Origin: Thamnidium elegans
Lineage: Eukaryota; Mucoromycota; Mucoromycetes; Mucorales; Mucoraceae
Assembly: GCA_025201345.1 (NCBI GenBank)
Contig: JAIXMG010000038.1
Span: forward strand, 62,001 to 126,000
Direction of reading: 5' to 3'
DNA length: 64,000 nt
Shown here: positions 1 through 12,990 of the stretch, one piece after another
Numbering within the stretch: position 1 is the first letter of the stretch
Layout: each line of letters opens with the position of its first letter
Program-made: the position numbers and the translations under genes
The notes under the pieces: generated by a model
Told to the model about the DNA's origin: nothing
The model's database searches: none
The model's input: only the letters and a program-made list of their open reading frames with translations

Positions 1-2433
1 ATATCAACCAATTGACGTTCTTCAGCAGATGCAACTTCAAATTCCTTTTTATGTGTAGCGAGATCACTAAAGTATCTTCTAGCATCTGCTTTATCGGAAG
101 TACCCAAACCCTTGAAGTATTTAGGTTCCCATTCACTCTTTTTGTTGTGTTCAAGAGCCCAAGTTTCGTACTCAGGAATAGTAAAGAAAGATATTTCCTT
201 CTTTGATCTCTTGTGACGACATCTGATAATAGGTGTAATGAATTCTAACAAGAAACCAGGAATATCCAATAATGAAGGGAACATACTATCAATAAAGTTG
301 ATCAAAAGGCCCTTGATGTGAGAACCATCATGATCTTGATCGGTCATCAACATTAATTTACCATAACGAAGTTGATTGACATCAGTATAGGTTGTACCAT
401 GCTTCAAACCAAGAATAGCCTTAATATTGGTAATTTCGGCATTGTTCATAATTTGAGAGTTAGTAGCATCACGCACGTTAAGTACTTTACCACGAAGAGG
501 GAATACACCAAACTTGTCCCTTCCGACAACGGAAAGACCGCTAAGAACAAGAGCTTTAGCGGAATCACCTTCAGTTAAGATCAAGGTACAGCCTTTGTTA
601 TGGGGGCGAACACCAGCCAAATTTGCGTCTTCAAGCTTATGAATCTTGAGTCTACGAGACATGGAACTACCATCAGCTTTAGTCATTTGTTCATCTTCCT
701 TATACTTGACCCATTTGACAATATTATCGATAATACCAGACTTTGCGATTAAAGATAAAAATTTCTCGCTTACTTTATAAGTAGAACCAAAACTACTAGC
801 ACGTAAAGTCATGTTTTCTTTAGTTTGAGAATCGAAAGCAGGGTTTTCAATAGCAGAGTTAATGAAAAGAGTCATATGATTTTTAATTTGGAAAGGACGA
901 ATATTCTTGTTGTTTGTCTTTTTTTGAACTTCAGGCAATAAAGCCTTCACGATTTGATCAGCAATATAATTGACGTGAGTTCCACCTTTTGCAGTACAAA
1001 TACTATTGACAAAACTGATTTGATTGAATTGGCCATCACTGACAGCAAAATTAACTTGCCAGCGACTGTTCTTCTCAGGATCACAGATAATTGGCTTCTT
1101 TCCTTCAGCGTTACGGATCTCCATAGATTTGGTATATAATTCACAGTACTTTGTAAAGCCCTTGACAGGGATTTTAGTACCATTTAAACGAACATTAATA
1201 CCTTCTACACAACCAGCTAAATCATAGACACGCTTCTTGATTAAAGCTTCAAAATCTTCGTCCATTTCAGTCATACCAAACTTTGCAAGATCGGGTTTGA
1301 ATGAGATACGAGTGAATTGAATTCCTCGAGCGTTACTAGTAATCTTGGGCTTTCCAGTAATACTCATGTTATTTCTAAAGGTTTGACTATATTTCAATTT
1401 ACGTTCTTTATCACCAGTTTCAACAGTGAATTCGGTACTGAAAATGTTACAAAGCTTTGCACCATAACCGTTACGACCACCAGTCACTTTCTTTTCATTA
1501 TCGTTATAATTGGATGATGTCAAGAGATGACCAAAAATTAATTCAGGAACGTAGCAACCTTCTTCTTTATGTTCAGTGATTGGGATACCGAGACCATTAT
1601 TTTCAATAGAAATAAAATTTTCTGCACGATCAATAGAAACACTGATAGTATCCATAGTAGGATCACGGACCTTTTTTATATGTAATAAAGATAAGTATGT
1701 GTAACCTTATATCATAATTTTTCTTTTTTTTTTACCTTATTATCTGCAGCATTGACCAAGATTTCATCTACAATCTTATACAAACCAGGTACATACTTGA
1801 TCTTTTTACGCTTGATCATATCATCTTCAGAATCAAATACCCACATTTCTTGTTCTTCTGCTTCAACTGAACCAATATAAGTATCAGGACGAAGTAAAAT
1901 ATGTTCAAGTTGTGTCTTTTTTTGATAAATTTCTTCTACTGTTTTTTTATCAGTGGGAGAACTTTCTTTCATGACTACATCTGTATCAGCAACAGATCCA
2001 CTCAATTTTGCGGAAGGCTTTTTGACTTCTTTCGGTTTAGGTGACGTAGGAGATTGAATAGTAGTGAAATAATCAGATACATTCTTCTTGGTAACCACAG
2101 TCTTCTTAGGTGCGGCTTTCTTTTCAGTAGGCGTTTTCTTTTCTGCTGTCGTCTTCTTTTCAACAGATGTCTTCTTTACTCTCTTAATAGGGGCCTTTTT
2201 GGCTACAGTGGCTGAAGAAGTAGCAGAGAGTTTTGCTTTCTATTTTTTTTTGTATATACAGTATTCTAAAGTCAATATTTTGTCGTCCACGCCTTATTTT
2301 ATTTATTTTTTATTTTATATCGTACCTTACTAGCTGGTTCAGCGGGAGTATAGCCGTCAGATTCAGATCCTGAATCAACAAACTCATCTTCAGAAGCTGA
2401 ATTTTGGAAATCGTCTTCACTTTCAGAGCTCAT
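1..2433 (-). CDS. TOP2: DNA topoisomerase II, N-terminal part (3' end outside window)
   Basis: Type IIA topoisomerase that passes one DNA duplex through another in the nucleus. Three exons are visible: 2433-2326, 2239-1736 and 1670 to the window edge, about 760 codons; the breakage-reunion and C-terminal parts lie beyond position 1. The first two exons encode an acidic and then lysine-rich extension. The ATPase domain follows, with GHLLTSSNYND and the glycine loop GGRNGYGAK (about 1430-1550). The Toprim motif EGDSAKAL lies near 540-580 and the metal-binding DQDHDGSH near 320-350. The start is the first ATG opening the acidic N-terminus. Splice phase forces the intron-1 donor GTACGA at 2325 rather than the better-looking GTAAGG just before it. 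Identification is very secure. Confidence 0.96.
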
Positions 2434-2961
2434 TCTATTATAGTTTATACGTATAATAAAAGGGAATAGATGGAGAAATAAAAAAAAAGAAGGAAAATCG
2501 TGTTTTAACACGAAAAATTGTTCATGTAAAAAAAAAGAAGCACGCGCGTAACAGTCACGAATAGCTTCTTTTTATGGCGATGGTACACCTACCATTATAG
2601 TATAAACTTTGTTTCAGAAGTAAGGGTCATGGGTCATAGTAAACAATGTTATTATTGTTTATAAGGCCGTTGATATTTCCATTACCTGGCGCAGAAAGAA
2701 AACACCCCTTCATATTTCTTACTTACAAAAATGCATGACACTATAAGGTTTTAAGGTTCATAAGAATAATATTCAAATAAAAATGTGTAACATCATTAAC
2801 CCTATTTCATATAATGGTGCAGCTAGCCTATACCAGCATTACAATAAACAGCTTTTTATTAATCCCAAAGAAAACACGCAGTAAATTTATCCAACACCAT
2901 GAAAAAGGCTGGCTCAGGCTCAAGTACTTTTTATTTTATTTTCTCTAAATCTATTTGTTAT
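2434..2961. other. Intergenic: TOP2 promoter and eIF2B-beta 3' flank
   Basis: 528 bp between two minus-strand genes. It should hold the TOP2 promoter (TOP2 starts at 2433) and the eIF2B-beta terminator. I see no ORF or repeat beyond A/T runs. Confidence 0.6.
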
Positions 2962-4382
2962 TTACAATGTAGTATCTTCTTGATCGTAGTTATCGTTGAT
3001 TAATCTATAAACATAGGTAGGTGGTGCAGATCCTCTGTAATAATATAAGTGGTTAGTGATTAAATAAGGATATAAAATAAGAATATATACGTGCACTTAC
3101 AAGTTGTGAATAAATAAACTAACCAATTCAGGTTTAACATAATCATAATAAGGATTTGAAACAGATACTTTGTCAGTGATTAAACCCTCTTGATAATGAA
3201 GTACGTTATGAGGAGATACAGTTACGTTAAATGTATCTGAATCGTAAGCGAAAAGAGGAGAAAGTTTGTAAAGGGCAGTACAGACTAAAACGGGTGTAGA
3301 ATGATGTTTAGCAGCAGCAGCAATTAAATGTGAACCTGTCACGGCTACTAATCCACCATTAGCCAATACAGCATGAGATCCAAGTACAACTTTATTTACT
3401 CTAGGCATAGCAGCAAAAATGGCAGAATCTGAAATTACAGTGGTATCAATACCAGCAGCAGATAATTTACATGCCATCTCATGACCTTGGTAAGTAGGTG
3501 AAGTCTCTGCCACCAAAACTTGGAATCGTCGTTTATGTGCTGCTCTAATTAAAAATTCCTCAACTGTACGAGATTTACCAATTGTCATGATAACTTCACT
3601 ATAAAAGAATACATTTAGTATACTTTCATTTTACAGATGCTATTTACTTACTTTGCGTGGATAAAATCAGTTGCTTGATCAGCAATACCCTTATAAACAC
3701 TCTCAAGATCAGCAATGATTTCTTCATTAATTTCTTGAATAATTAAAGGTTTAAGGTTATATGTATTCTTAATTTCGTCGTTACTCTTAACTACAGGCCC
3801 ATCTGATAATAAATTAAACATGGAAGATTGAGATAAAAATGATTGCTCAACTAAAGTGTTATTCACTTTAATATTTGTTTCTTCTGAAGAAAGTTCTTCC
3901 TCTTCATCGTCTTCTTCGCTATATTCCTCAGTATTTCTCGTATGTTCTTCATTGGCTTGATTTAACTCTCCTCTAGCAACCTCTCGAATAATCTTGAGTA
4001 CTCGTCGAACAATGTTACCAACTGCCAACTCTAAAATAATAATAATAAAAAAAAAGGGTTGTCAATGCACACCATTAAAATATTAGTTCAATAATTATTA
4101 TTTCTTTTACCCTTAGGTTGAGCTGCAATAAGACGTGCACCCAAATTGGAAATAAACTCAATTAATAAGTCGACATTAAACCAACGAGTGGTAGAAACTG
4201 CTTGTCTAAGAATCATGGCAGTTTCTTTGGCTACTTCATAAGAGCCAACAACTTGTCTAAGTAATAATTTAATATTATTAAGCATATCGAGATATTTTTT
4301 CTTCTCTTTTTTTTTTTTACCTCGTCTTTAACTTTAAAATAAAGCTATCGACTTGGGATTCGAGTGCTTTAGGTAATGACAT
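2962..4382 (-). CDS. GCD7: Translation initiation factor eIF2B subunit beta
   Basis: Regulatory subunit of the eIF2B guanine-nucleotide exchange factor, which recycles eIF2-GDP and senses eIF2-alpha phosphorylation. Five exons (4382-4321, 4256-4111, 4030-3652, 3598-3101, 3034-2962) give 385 aa, slightly longer than human EIF2B2. Diagnostic blocks are [24 protein letters not shown] across the third intron, [34 protein letters not shown] and VTGSHL, and the C-terminal YVYRL signature. An acidic serine-rich insert (residues about 95-120) lies between the N-terminal helices and the Rossmann-like domain. The start [10 protein letters not shown] is the first ATG after the upstream gene's stop, 118 bp away. 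All intron phases agree with the family alignment. Confidence 0.95.
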
Positions 4383-4500
4383 GGAAAAAGTTTAATACTG
4401 AAAAGGTAAAAAGAGAGAAAAATTATGAAAAATATTTTTTGGCAGCTTCTTATATGTGACGGTTTTTGCCCTGGCTACTTGTCAAATGCAAAAAGCTTAT

Positions 4501-6776
4501 TTATTGTTCAGTTTTACTGAGTTCAAGAATATATTGAAGTTCTTCCTCTTCTGTTTGAGGTCTATTATGTTCGGATGGAGTAGGCCAGTTTTCATCCTGG
4601 CTCACCATACTACTGCTAGTATCACTGTTTGTATTTTCAGTTAATTCTAAACTAGCAATTACAGCCTTTAGCAACTCTTCATCCTCATCGTCTATTGAAT
4701 CAGGTTGATGATATTCATCTTCTTGCGTAGATAACATGAGAGCATAATCCAACATTTCGTCGTTACTTAATCCGCCCAAAGACATTTTGTTGATTTGTTT
4801 CTTTTCTTTTTCTATTTCAATTTTTTCAGTTTCAAACTTCTTTAAGGATTCCTTTACTTCATATTTAATTCTATCACGACTGAAATTATTGCATGGCTTT
4901 GCTTTTTGCTTTAACGAATGGTTAAGAAATTGTTTACCAACCGAGAAATCCCAACATTTTACTTGGTGTCCAATCGTAGCTACACCTTGATAATCATTAC
5001 ACCATATATTTTTTACTTGCGTCATATTAATATCGCTACGATCAACTGCAGCACCTTTAGGAATCTTATTACCCAACGTATTGATATGTTCACCAGTCAA
5101 TGGGTTCCATATTCTAATCCATCCGTCGTCACTTCCAGTAATAATCTTACATGCATCAATATAGATGGAACTAATACCAACAAAATGTCCTGATAATACT
5201 CGAATTGGTTTTACCATACCATTTTCATCGCCATTCCATAAACAAATAATACCCATATTATCACCTGTAACAAGTAATCGTGCTCTTCTTCCAGATTTAG
5301 GTGTACCAACGGAAGAAGAAGAAGAAGAAGAAGTGGATGAAAGAGGAATGATACCACTCTTTTTCTTTCGAGTTATAGGGCGTGGATTTAATGCAGATTC
5401 TAATGAAACAATAGGCATACTAGTTGAATGATCCCATTGTACACAAGTGATTGAATTACCAATAACATGGCCACCATCAAATGCAGCAATGCATTTACCT
5501 GTATACACATTATACTTGTAAATCTTGGTTTCATTATTATAAGTAGCGATAAATGTATTTGTTTCCAGATCATAAGAAATAAATTTGACACTGTTTCCAT
5601 TACCACCAATAACAATTTTCTTTTCCTCCATACTCTTTTTCATGTTATTTCGCTTTTCCATATAATCATCAGTTCCCATACTTCTGTTTAGTTGAGTCAA
5701 TTGGTATAAATTGATATCCCAAATAACAATAGATCCATCGTCGTAACCTATAATGATATATTGATCATTGACTGTTTCAATCACAGTTGGTTCTCTAGCC
5801 AAAGAAGAGGTAGGATACAAAGTCCAAGCACAAGAAGTTGTTGTTACATCCCAAATCTTTACCTTTCCATCTTCAGCTCCACTAAACACGACTTCTTGAG
5901 AGTATGTAGGTAACGCAAGTATCTTTACAGGCGCCTGGTGAAAGTCAGAAAATACTTTAAGTCTACTAGAAACCAAATTTGTTCTGATGGATAAAGTAAT
6001 ATAACCATGTCCAAAACCCCAAAGAATACGATCCCTATCTACTTTTACTGCTGTAATTTGTAATCGTACATTATCGTTGGTACTATAAAACAAGTGGCGA
6101 TCTATTTTTCCTGTAACCATATTACATTTGGCAGCTACACCTTGATCTAAACTGGCTACTACCATATTGGTGTCTTGAGAGTTGACGTACATTGATTGAA
6201 GCGATCCAATCTTTGGATTGAATGACATGATTGTACCACGACCTTTAGTCCATTTTCTAGCAAGGACTAATTTTTTTAATATAACTAGTAGCACTGACAA
6301 CAGAAATATATATTTACCTTATCAAATGAGTACGTAAGATATATTCTGTTTTCCAGCTGTCTAAACAGAGTCTTTTAAAGGGCAAACACCCAAAGTAAGA
6401 TACAAAGGCATCTCTCCCTAAAGAAATGCGATAGGTAAGTTTTTTTTGTTGATTAGTAAAATCAAGCATAAAACTTACAGCAACTGTCATTGTTTACAAT
6501 ATGCCTCCAATAACTACATACTTTTGAAACAGTAGCTAAACTTATAGGATCTAATCTTGCAAATATATGCGTGACAATTTCCACTGAGAGTTGTTGTATA
6601 AAGCAAGGTCGACTAAAAGAAGATAAAAGTAAGTCGTCTATTAAGCTTTTTCTTTTAAAAAAAATTTACTCGTCTTTCTTGAGCTCATGATGAATGTTTT
6701 CTGAATAATTATTTATGACTGGACTTGTAGGATTTTCTTTGTTTTTTGTTTGACGATTAACTTGAGAGTGAGACAT
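4501..6776 (-). CDS. F-box/WD40 protein with C-terminal ubiquitin-interacting motifs (Ufo1/Pof10-like)
   Basis: Likely substrate receptor of an SCF ubiquitin ligase. Four exons (6776-6670, 6612-6479, 6417-6318, 6256-4501) give 698 aa. Exons 2-3 encode an F-box (QQLSVEIVTHIFARLDP, then SKVCSYWRHIV and W-R-D-A-F). Exon 4 carries WD40 repeats (for example SGAEDGKVKIWDV, GYDDGSIVIWDI, TGDNMGIICLWNG, TGSDDGWIRIWNP). The tail has acidic UIM-like helices at about 4550-4750: a DEELLKAVIASLE core, EEELQYILELS and an earlier SNDEMLDYALMLSTQ. In yeast, F-box plus WD40 plus UIM is the Ufo1 arrangement; the S. pombe relative is Pof10. The substrate cannot be inferred. It lies just upstream of eIF2B beta on the same strand. 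A serine/proline-rich loop interrupts the propeller. Confidence 0.85.
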
Positions 6777-7697
6777 GAATTTGTAACGAAAGTTATATAA
6801 AGTGTAGAAAAAAAAAAGAAGTGTTACAGTTTTTTTTTAATTCGGAGGCAGTTAGGCCTTTTTTTTTTTTTTTTTTCTTTCCTGAGCGAATTAAAAGCTT
6901 CAAAAAGAGAGTACTATATGTATAAGCCATTCCATTTGTATTGAAACTACCATAATAAATAGACATGTTAAAAAGAAGAGCAAATAAAGGAGTGTCGTTT
7001 AAAAGATGTTCGAGCTATCTATACATTGAAAACCTGTAAGAGAAAGCAAAAAAAAATAAAAAAAAAATGCACAGGATCATTGTTAAAAGGGCTTGAAACT
7101 AAACGACTCAGTATGTAGTGCTAAAATATATCAACTCATCTACAGGAAGCATTAACTGGCATAATGGATTGAAAATAATGATAAAAAAGTATAAAGGGAA
7201 TAATATGGCTTTAATGAGTAAGTACATTCAATCCAAGTAACTAGCAGAGGTTTAGATACTAAGAGGTTTTATTTTTCATTTTCATTACTATTTTAATATA
7301 CTTCTATCCGAGGACAGAAGAATATTGATATAAAAAAAATTCATCGTTTGTGAAAACTTGTTTCGAACCGAAAAAAAAAAAAATGCAAGCTGCTCCAAAC
7401 GGGAATCTCAAAGTGGTTCTCAAATAAAGTCCTCCTTATATTTCTGGGTATATCTGAAGTATCCTTCAAGTGGGAGGCCTTACTTTCTGGATCATCCTTA
7501 AAGACAAAAGAATAAGTTCGACTGTTAACGTTCGACCACTCTCCCGATTCAATTGTTTGGGCAAAGAATCTCGTATCATAAAAGTCTTAAATCCCATTAA
7601 TGCAGGCGCTAGATAAGAAGACGAAGACAAAAGAAGACGAAGAAAAACCCTAGCATGTCCAAGGCCACCACGGGAAACCATGCCTCCAAAACACCAA

Positions 7698-7732
<35 letters not shown>

Positions 7733-10090
7733 CCGCTAGCCCTGACCAAGATTAATGGTGCCAGAATAGGATGAAGAACCGCTATAACAACGTTGAATTA
7801 ATTATAGAGGCAAAGTAAGAGGTAGCGAACCATTTCAAACGGAACCGCCCTTGAGAAACCAAAGTAGCTTGCGTAGTAAAAGAAAAAGAGAAAGGAAAAA
7901 AGGAAAAACACCACTAAAAAAAAATGGACCAATGAAAGATTTAGAACTTTAGAAATAAGGAGGTGTAAACACATGACATGATGTAAGATACAGATTGATA
8001 ACAGCCCAGAAAAACTGAAAACTACATGTTTCAGGATTTTTTTTGCTCAAAAGAACTTTTTTCATGTGATTTAATTATCTATTTCCGTAAATGTTAAGGA
8101 TATTATCTTTTTCTTTATATAAAATAAACACTTTCACTTTCTTCTTTTTCTTACTTACTTTAGCAGTAGTTATCACGTCATCCTAATATTAAAATATAGA
8201 TCAACGCGATTGAAATATGGTACAAGTAACAGAAGTAGAGAGGTAAAGGTGGAAAGAGTAAAAAAAAAAGGAAAGGTTTGTCTAATTTGTACTACTTTCC
8301 CTTTTTTTTTGCATGATTTGTTTAGATGAAAACCATCTCCGATGTTTATATGATGGAGCCAGCTTTTTCTTTCTTCTGAACAGGACTTAATTTAAAAAAA
8401 AAAAGAAAACACATGACTCGATTAGTCCCGCACTTGAAAAAATACTAAAACGCTATCTGCTAATGTAATAAAAAATAATATTTACAATAGGCAGCCAATC
8501 ATAAACATATCTGTTGGCATTAACAAGATTTCTAATGATACCAGCACCGAATAAATTGAGCTGTTGTATAAGTGTATTTAAGAGCAATACCTCCATAGCT
8601 ATAAAGAAAACTGTAAAATAATAGATAGTGATACGACAAGTAATAATAATAAGTTGATGGGTTGGCTTGATACGGTCTTCCCTTTTTTTTATTTTTTATT
8701 TTTTTGCGAGAAAAATAGGTGTATTTACGTAAAAAAATATAGTACCATTGCGTTGATAACATCAGTATTAATAAAGGGTTAATTGTAGTATCACCATATG
8801 AGATTTAAGAGCGAGATAATTACCCAACGAATTACAAAAGAAAAAAACAACCGTCAATTGCAGAGCGTAACAACAAAAAGATGATTAAAAAGAAATGGTT
8901 TGGATAAAACTATACGGTAATACCTTACTTCAACAAAACTTCTACGTGTAAACTTCGACTATTTCTTTTTTTCGGACGAACCGTGTAGGGAGTATTTGAT
9001 CAGTTCTACGACTGATCCTGTCGATTACCAGGTTGTTATTTTTTGCGTATCTCTTTAAAAAAAAGAAGTATCAACTGAGACTTGGTTTGTTAATGAAAAG
9101 TCGGTCTCATCCATTCGGTAAATATTATAATATTGGTTGGGAATTGACTGTCTCTATTCATAAGGATAAGAAGAGAGATAAAAAAAACAAAGTATTCCTG
9201 CCTGGAATGAGGTTGAGTAAATAAAAGAAACAGAAAAGATACGATTTCTGAAAGCCGTAGTGATATTATCCTCTTTCTATAAAATTGATTTCCTTCCAAT
9301 GGAGAACTCATTTGACGTAACAGAGTAGAAGGAGCCATTAATATGGCCACATCACGCCCGTCACTACTACCAAATGAATGGTTACAGTGAAAATATGGAA
9401 CCAGGAGATTAGACTGGCAAAAATCCTTACTTGCAGAGGTCTACGGTCTCTAATGTAGCCTTGTTCCATTGAAGGTAAAAACATATGTAAATCCTTCTGT
9501 TTTCCAGCCGGTCAATATCGAATTTTATACATACAATTAAATTTCTAAGTGGGTTCCAGACCAAAGCCTTAACTTCACTTATGTCTATCGCACCTGCTAT
9601 TAGTATATGATACTTTCTACCGCTCACTGGACAATATGGATTTTTCTTTTTACAGGGAATACATTATCAATCATACTCCTTTTATCTTGTACATTATTAC
9701 GACCGAAATAACTTCACCTTAACTACCTGATATTAACTGTAACATGTGACAGCATGCCAAGAATCTGCTTTATCCAGAAGATAAATTGATTATGATTTTT
9801 CTAGAAACAAGTTTATCTCCACATCCTTAAGGATGTATAATTAAGTTAGTAAAAAACTTTATTAAAAAAAAAGGACTTGGTTCAATAAGAAGCAGTCATC
9901 CGGAGTGCGTCAATTTCTACTCAAAGATTTGAAAGGTGGCGAAATCCCAATTTTCCAGCTTTAAAATGTGGAAGAGCTTGCAGCAACAGAGATGTAACGT
10001 CAGCCGCCATACCTGTGCGGTTAGAACACTTCGGGTAAAGTAGAAATACATTTAAAGGTACACTTTGGGTTAATTATTTTTTTCAGTATA
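6777..10090. other. Gene-poor intergenic region
   Basis: 3.3 kb with no supportable gene. It holds the promoter of the F-box gene at its left end and a long poly-A tract at about 7699-7732. Short ORFs at 7466-7681, 9090-9350 and 9427-9627 (minus) have no family signature and no neighbouring exons. I found no tRNA-like fold and no terminal inverted repeats. Confidence 0.55.
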
Positions 10091-10267
10091 TACAGTAGCG
10101 GCTCTGTCTAAGGGTGGCCGAAATTATCAGGAAATCCACTCTTAAATCGATTATTACCGATGATAATGGTGTTAAATTGTGGGACAGAAGAAGGTGTTCT
10201 GGGGGAATTCACACTTAAATAGAGCCTACCCTTAAATCGAACACCCTTAAATAGAGCCGCTACTGTA
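10091..10267 (+). mobile_element. MITE family A, copy 1
   Basis: 177 bp including flanking TA dinucleotides. It starts TA-CAGTAGCGGCTC and ends GAGCCGCTACTG-TA, a perfect terminal inverted repeat of at least 12 bp that extends imperfectly further inward. There is no coding capacity. The interior repeats the motif CCCTTAAATAGAGCC / CCTTAAATCGA. It is closely similar to the copies at 37296-37457 and 44736-44898. The TA flanks and CAGT start fit a non-autonomous Tc1/mariner-type element. Copy 1 is the longest, with extra TTAAATCGAACACCC before the right end. Confidence 0.85.
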
Positions 10268-10726
10268 CAGCTAAAGTGTTATTACTTTAGTTATGGACCC
10301 TTTCTGTTAATATTATAATTATTGTAGAGCCTTTATTTATTTTTATTAAAATAAAGTAAAGGCTTATAAGAGAAAGTATGATGTATATTAAGAAAAAGGA
10401 TGATATATAAAAAGGTTATAAAACAGAGAAAGAATTATAAAACGGAAAACTGACCATCATATTCAAAATGGTCGTATATGTACCCAACGACTTATTCATA
10501 TTCTGTAGTAGTTATATGGATAATGTTGTCCAAAATCATATTAAACATTTTGAATGCGTGACCGGGAATAAAACAATGGGATTTAAGGGGTGTTGTATGT
10601 ATTTACTAAATTAGAATATCTGGTATGGCGTGCGTTGTATCCAAGTCGACAAATAAATTATAAATACATTATTCAGAAAGTCATTTCTTACTTTTTTACT
10701 TTTTTTTATTAATTAAACAAACAAAA
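10268..10726. other. Intergenic, upstream of ERV29-like relic
   Basis: About 460 AT-rich bp. The last 50 bp (T-rich, then ATTAATTAAACAAACAAAA directly before an ATG) look like a normal fungal promoter and leader for the relic that follows. Nothing else is recognised. Confidence 0.5.
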
Positions 10727-10963
10727 ATGGGTTATAATACTTTAAAATTTACAAGTGAGAGAGCAGAACATTTTATAGGTTTGGTACGTACTCCTATGAA
10801 ACCATATTTACCTGCTGTAAGTCGGTTCTTGATCGTGGCTACCTTTTACGAAGATGCTTTATGTATCCTGCGGCAATGGTCAGATCAAGTTATGTATTTG
10901 GAGCTGGCTCGTTTTTTTCCGGGTTATATTGCTCATATATGCTTGGGTTCAATGCAATTGTAA
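10727..10963 (+). pseudogene. Truncated SURF4/ERV29-type ER cargo receptor, N-terminal fragment
   Basis: The first 78 codons resemble the N-terminus of Erv29/SURF4, the ER-Golgi receptor that loads soluble cargo into COPII vesicles: a leader, then YLPAVSRFLIVATFYEDAL and RQWSDQVMYL, matching the family's first membrane segment and its QWSEQ/QWSDQ loop. A donor-like GTAAGT follows at 10960, but no later exon (four or more membrane segments are expected) is found before the inverted-repeat arm at 11105 or beyond it. Near the T7 run at about 10914 a second frame continues as GLYCSYMLGFNAIV, suggesting a frameshift. The promoter-like leader looks intact. Most likely a broken extra copy; a functional copy would be elsewhere in the genome. 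An extremely short gene cannot be excluded. Confidence 0.6.
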
Positions 10964-11104
10964 GTATACATGGATCGAAGAGAGAGAGAGAGATGCAGAA
11001 TAATAGTCTTATGCACCTATCAATAAGAAGATGTTATATAATTTTAAAAGTATTATTTAAAACATTTATTTGCAAAAAAAGGTGTAGTTTTATTTATTTA
11101 ATAA

Positions 11105-11356
11105 TTAAAGCGTGTTTCTCTTAGTTCTCAGAGCAGACCTTTTTATACATGTATAAAAAAGAACACTTTGATACTAACAGGATCAGCCACGTGAAGGCGG
11201 AAATACATCTGGTCCCATCCCAGATACTACTGCGCTGTACATGAACAGTGTACCCTACTGAGTTTTGAATAGATATGAGACTATTTCAAAGCCATTGAGA
11301 TCCCTGAGCTGAGACGTTTTTTTTTTCAACCAGGCTTTTTCACAGCTTAAATTTTT
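11105..11356 (+). repeat. Inverted repeat, left arm (promoter of orphan gene)
   Basis: About 250 bp whose reverse complement recurs at 13303-13598. Matching blocks include AGGATCAGCCACGTGAAGG, CCCAGATACTACTGCGCTGT, GAGATCCCTGAGCTGAGACG and the T-run followed by GGCTTTTTCAC. The middle differs by about 60 bp of unrelated sequence. The arm ends just before the ATG at 11375, so it contains the promoter of the orphan gene. Confidence 0.8.
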
Positions 11357-11374
11357 TAATAAATAAACGTAACT

Positions 11375-12930
11375 ATGATCTCTAAAGAAGAAGCCAGCTG
11401 CATCTTCTATTGCAAAGAATTCAAAGAGGAAAACGTTAAAACCTGTATGCAGAACATTCAACTTTCACCAGATGTCGATCTCTGCTACAAGCTTTATAAA
11501 TCCAAAGAAGTTTTAGAACAAGTACAAGTACAAGCGGAAGAAGCAGTCAATAGTGACAAAAAAGAAGACTTAATACTTGGTAAAGATAGATAGTCAGTAT
11601 CTTAGAAAATAAATTGAATCCTAATTTTATAATGTAGAGAATGATAGTCAATTGTTGAATTCCTTAGTTATATTTACCGACCGTCAGAGGAAGATCTTTT
11701 TGATTCGCGCTATAAGCCAGCTCTTGTATCTGATAAAGACATTCTTTCAACCGTTTGGAACTTCACAATCAAATTTGACAAAAAAGGCCCTTTAGGCTTT
11801 AGTCAATGGTTGAGCCATCAAAAGCTTGATGTGACAGCCGTGGAGCCTCAAAGAAAAAGTTTGAAGACAGGAAATGAAATTAGAATCAGAAAGCGACAGC
11901 TAAACGCCCTCAATGATAAATACGTCGTGAGTTTGGTACACCACCAGTGTCAATTTATGACGTATTTTTTTTTTTTTACAATAACAGGTATTTTACATGT
12001 AAAAACGACTTTTTTTTAATATGGTGAGAAAGGAAATTGTAATATAAATATCACGATGATTAAATAAATCCTTTTTATCATAGTTAAATAAACCCCTTTT
12101 TATCATGATTAAAATCACCTATTTATTCCATTTTTTTTTTCCTTTCCTTTCCTTTTTTTTTAACAATGAATTCATATACAAGCAAGTACCTTTTATATTA
12201 TCAAATGTCTAAATGTTTCCTTATGATATGGTGGTGTCGATGTAAGAATTTCGCTAAATTGGCACGGGTGGTATAAATGATGGTGTACCAAGAATCAACC
12301 AAAATAAAAAAAAATGCTAATTCTTGTTTTGTAGTATCTGTAGCAGAAAACGTGCTTGATGTATTACCAAATCATGATTCGAAAATTCATGCGACGAAGA
12401 AAGATAGTTACAAGATCATTGGGTATTACAGAAAATCAGTTGCATAAACGGGAAACAGAGTTAGCTGTTTGCAAAAAATGATCAATATCCTATATGAAAG
12501 ATCACTAGTGGACAAGGTTTTCGTTTCTAGCCGTAGTTCTGCCAAGCAACAATTTCTGAAACGTGATTTAAAAAATGAAGATGATATCTTGCCAGCTTTG
12601 AATGATGTCCATGGGAACACTGTATATCTTCTGCAGTTTCTCAAAGAAAATAACAAAATCTGTGTCATAGCAATTGAATATGCTGGTTTAATAACCAAAA
12701 TGACAGATTTAAAGAATTTGTTAAGGTAACAAAGAGCGTAAAACTTTAAATAGTAATAAACTCACGAAGATTTTGTATCCAGGGACAACGCAAGCCTTAA
12801 AAAGATAACCACTGACCAATACTTTTATGATAATCAATTTAAGTATCTCAATAGCGTCCAACTGCTCGATAATATTGATGATCTTAAACTGTTCAATTGT
12901 CGCTCAGCTTCAAAACAAAGGAGCAAATAG
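11375..12930 (+). pseudogene. Orphan multi-exon gene, probably decayed
   Basis: Not recognised. Coding-like segments in order: 11375-11579 (starts MISKEEASCIFYCKEF, contains PDVDLCYKLYKSKE, ends at a GTAAAG donor); about 11676-11935 (YRPSEEDLFDSRYKPAL, then TVWNFTIKFDKKGP and a basic stretch); about 12336-12727 (AENVLDVLPNHDSK, an in-frame TAA at 12445, then DILPALNDVHGNTVYLL and ICVIAIEYAGLI); and about 12780-12930. The first intron cannot be spliced in phase with the second segment using obvious acceptors, and the third segment carries the in-frame stop, so I favour a decayed gene; alternative splicing could rescue it. The promoter and first exon have an inverted paralogue at 12991-13598. 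Confidence 0.4.
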
Positions 12931-12990
12931 ATAGATAGTCATATACTAGTTGGGGCATAAGGTCTTTTTATTAATTAATAAAAATTGAAA

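Noticed and set aside
7466..7681. 71-codon minus ORF in the 6.8-10 kb desert
   Set aside because: No family signature, no neighbouring exons and no promoter context.
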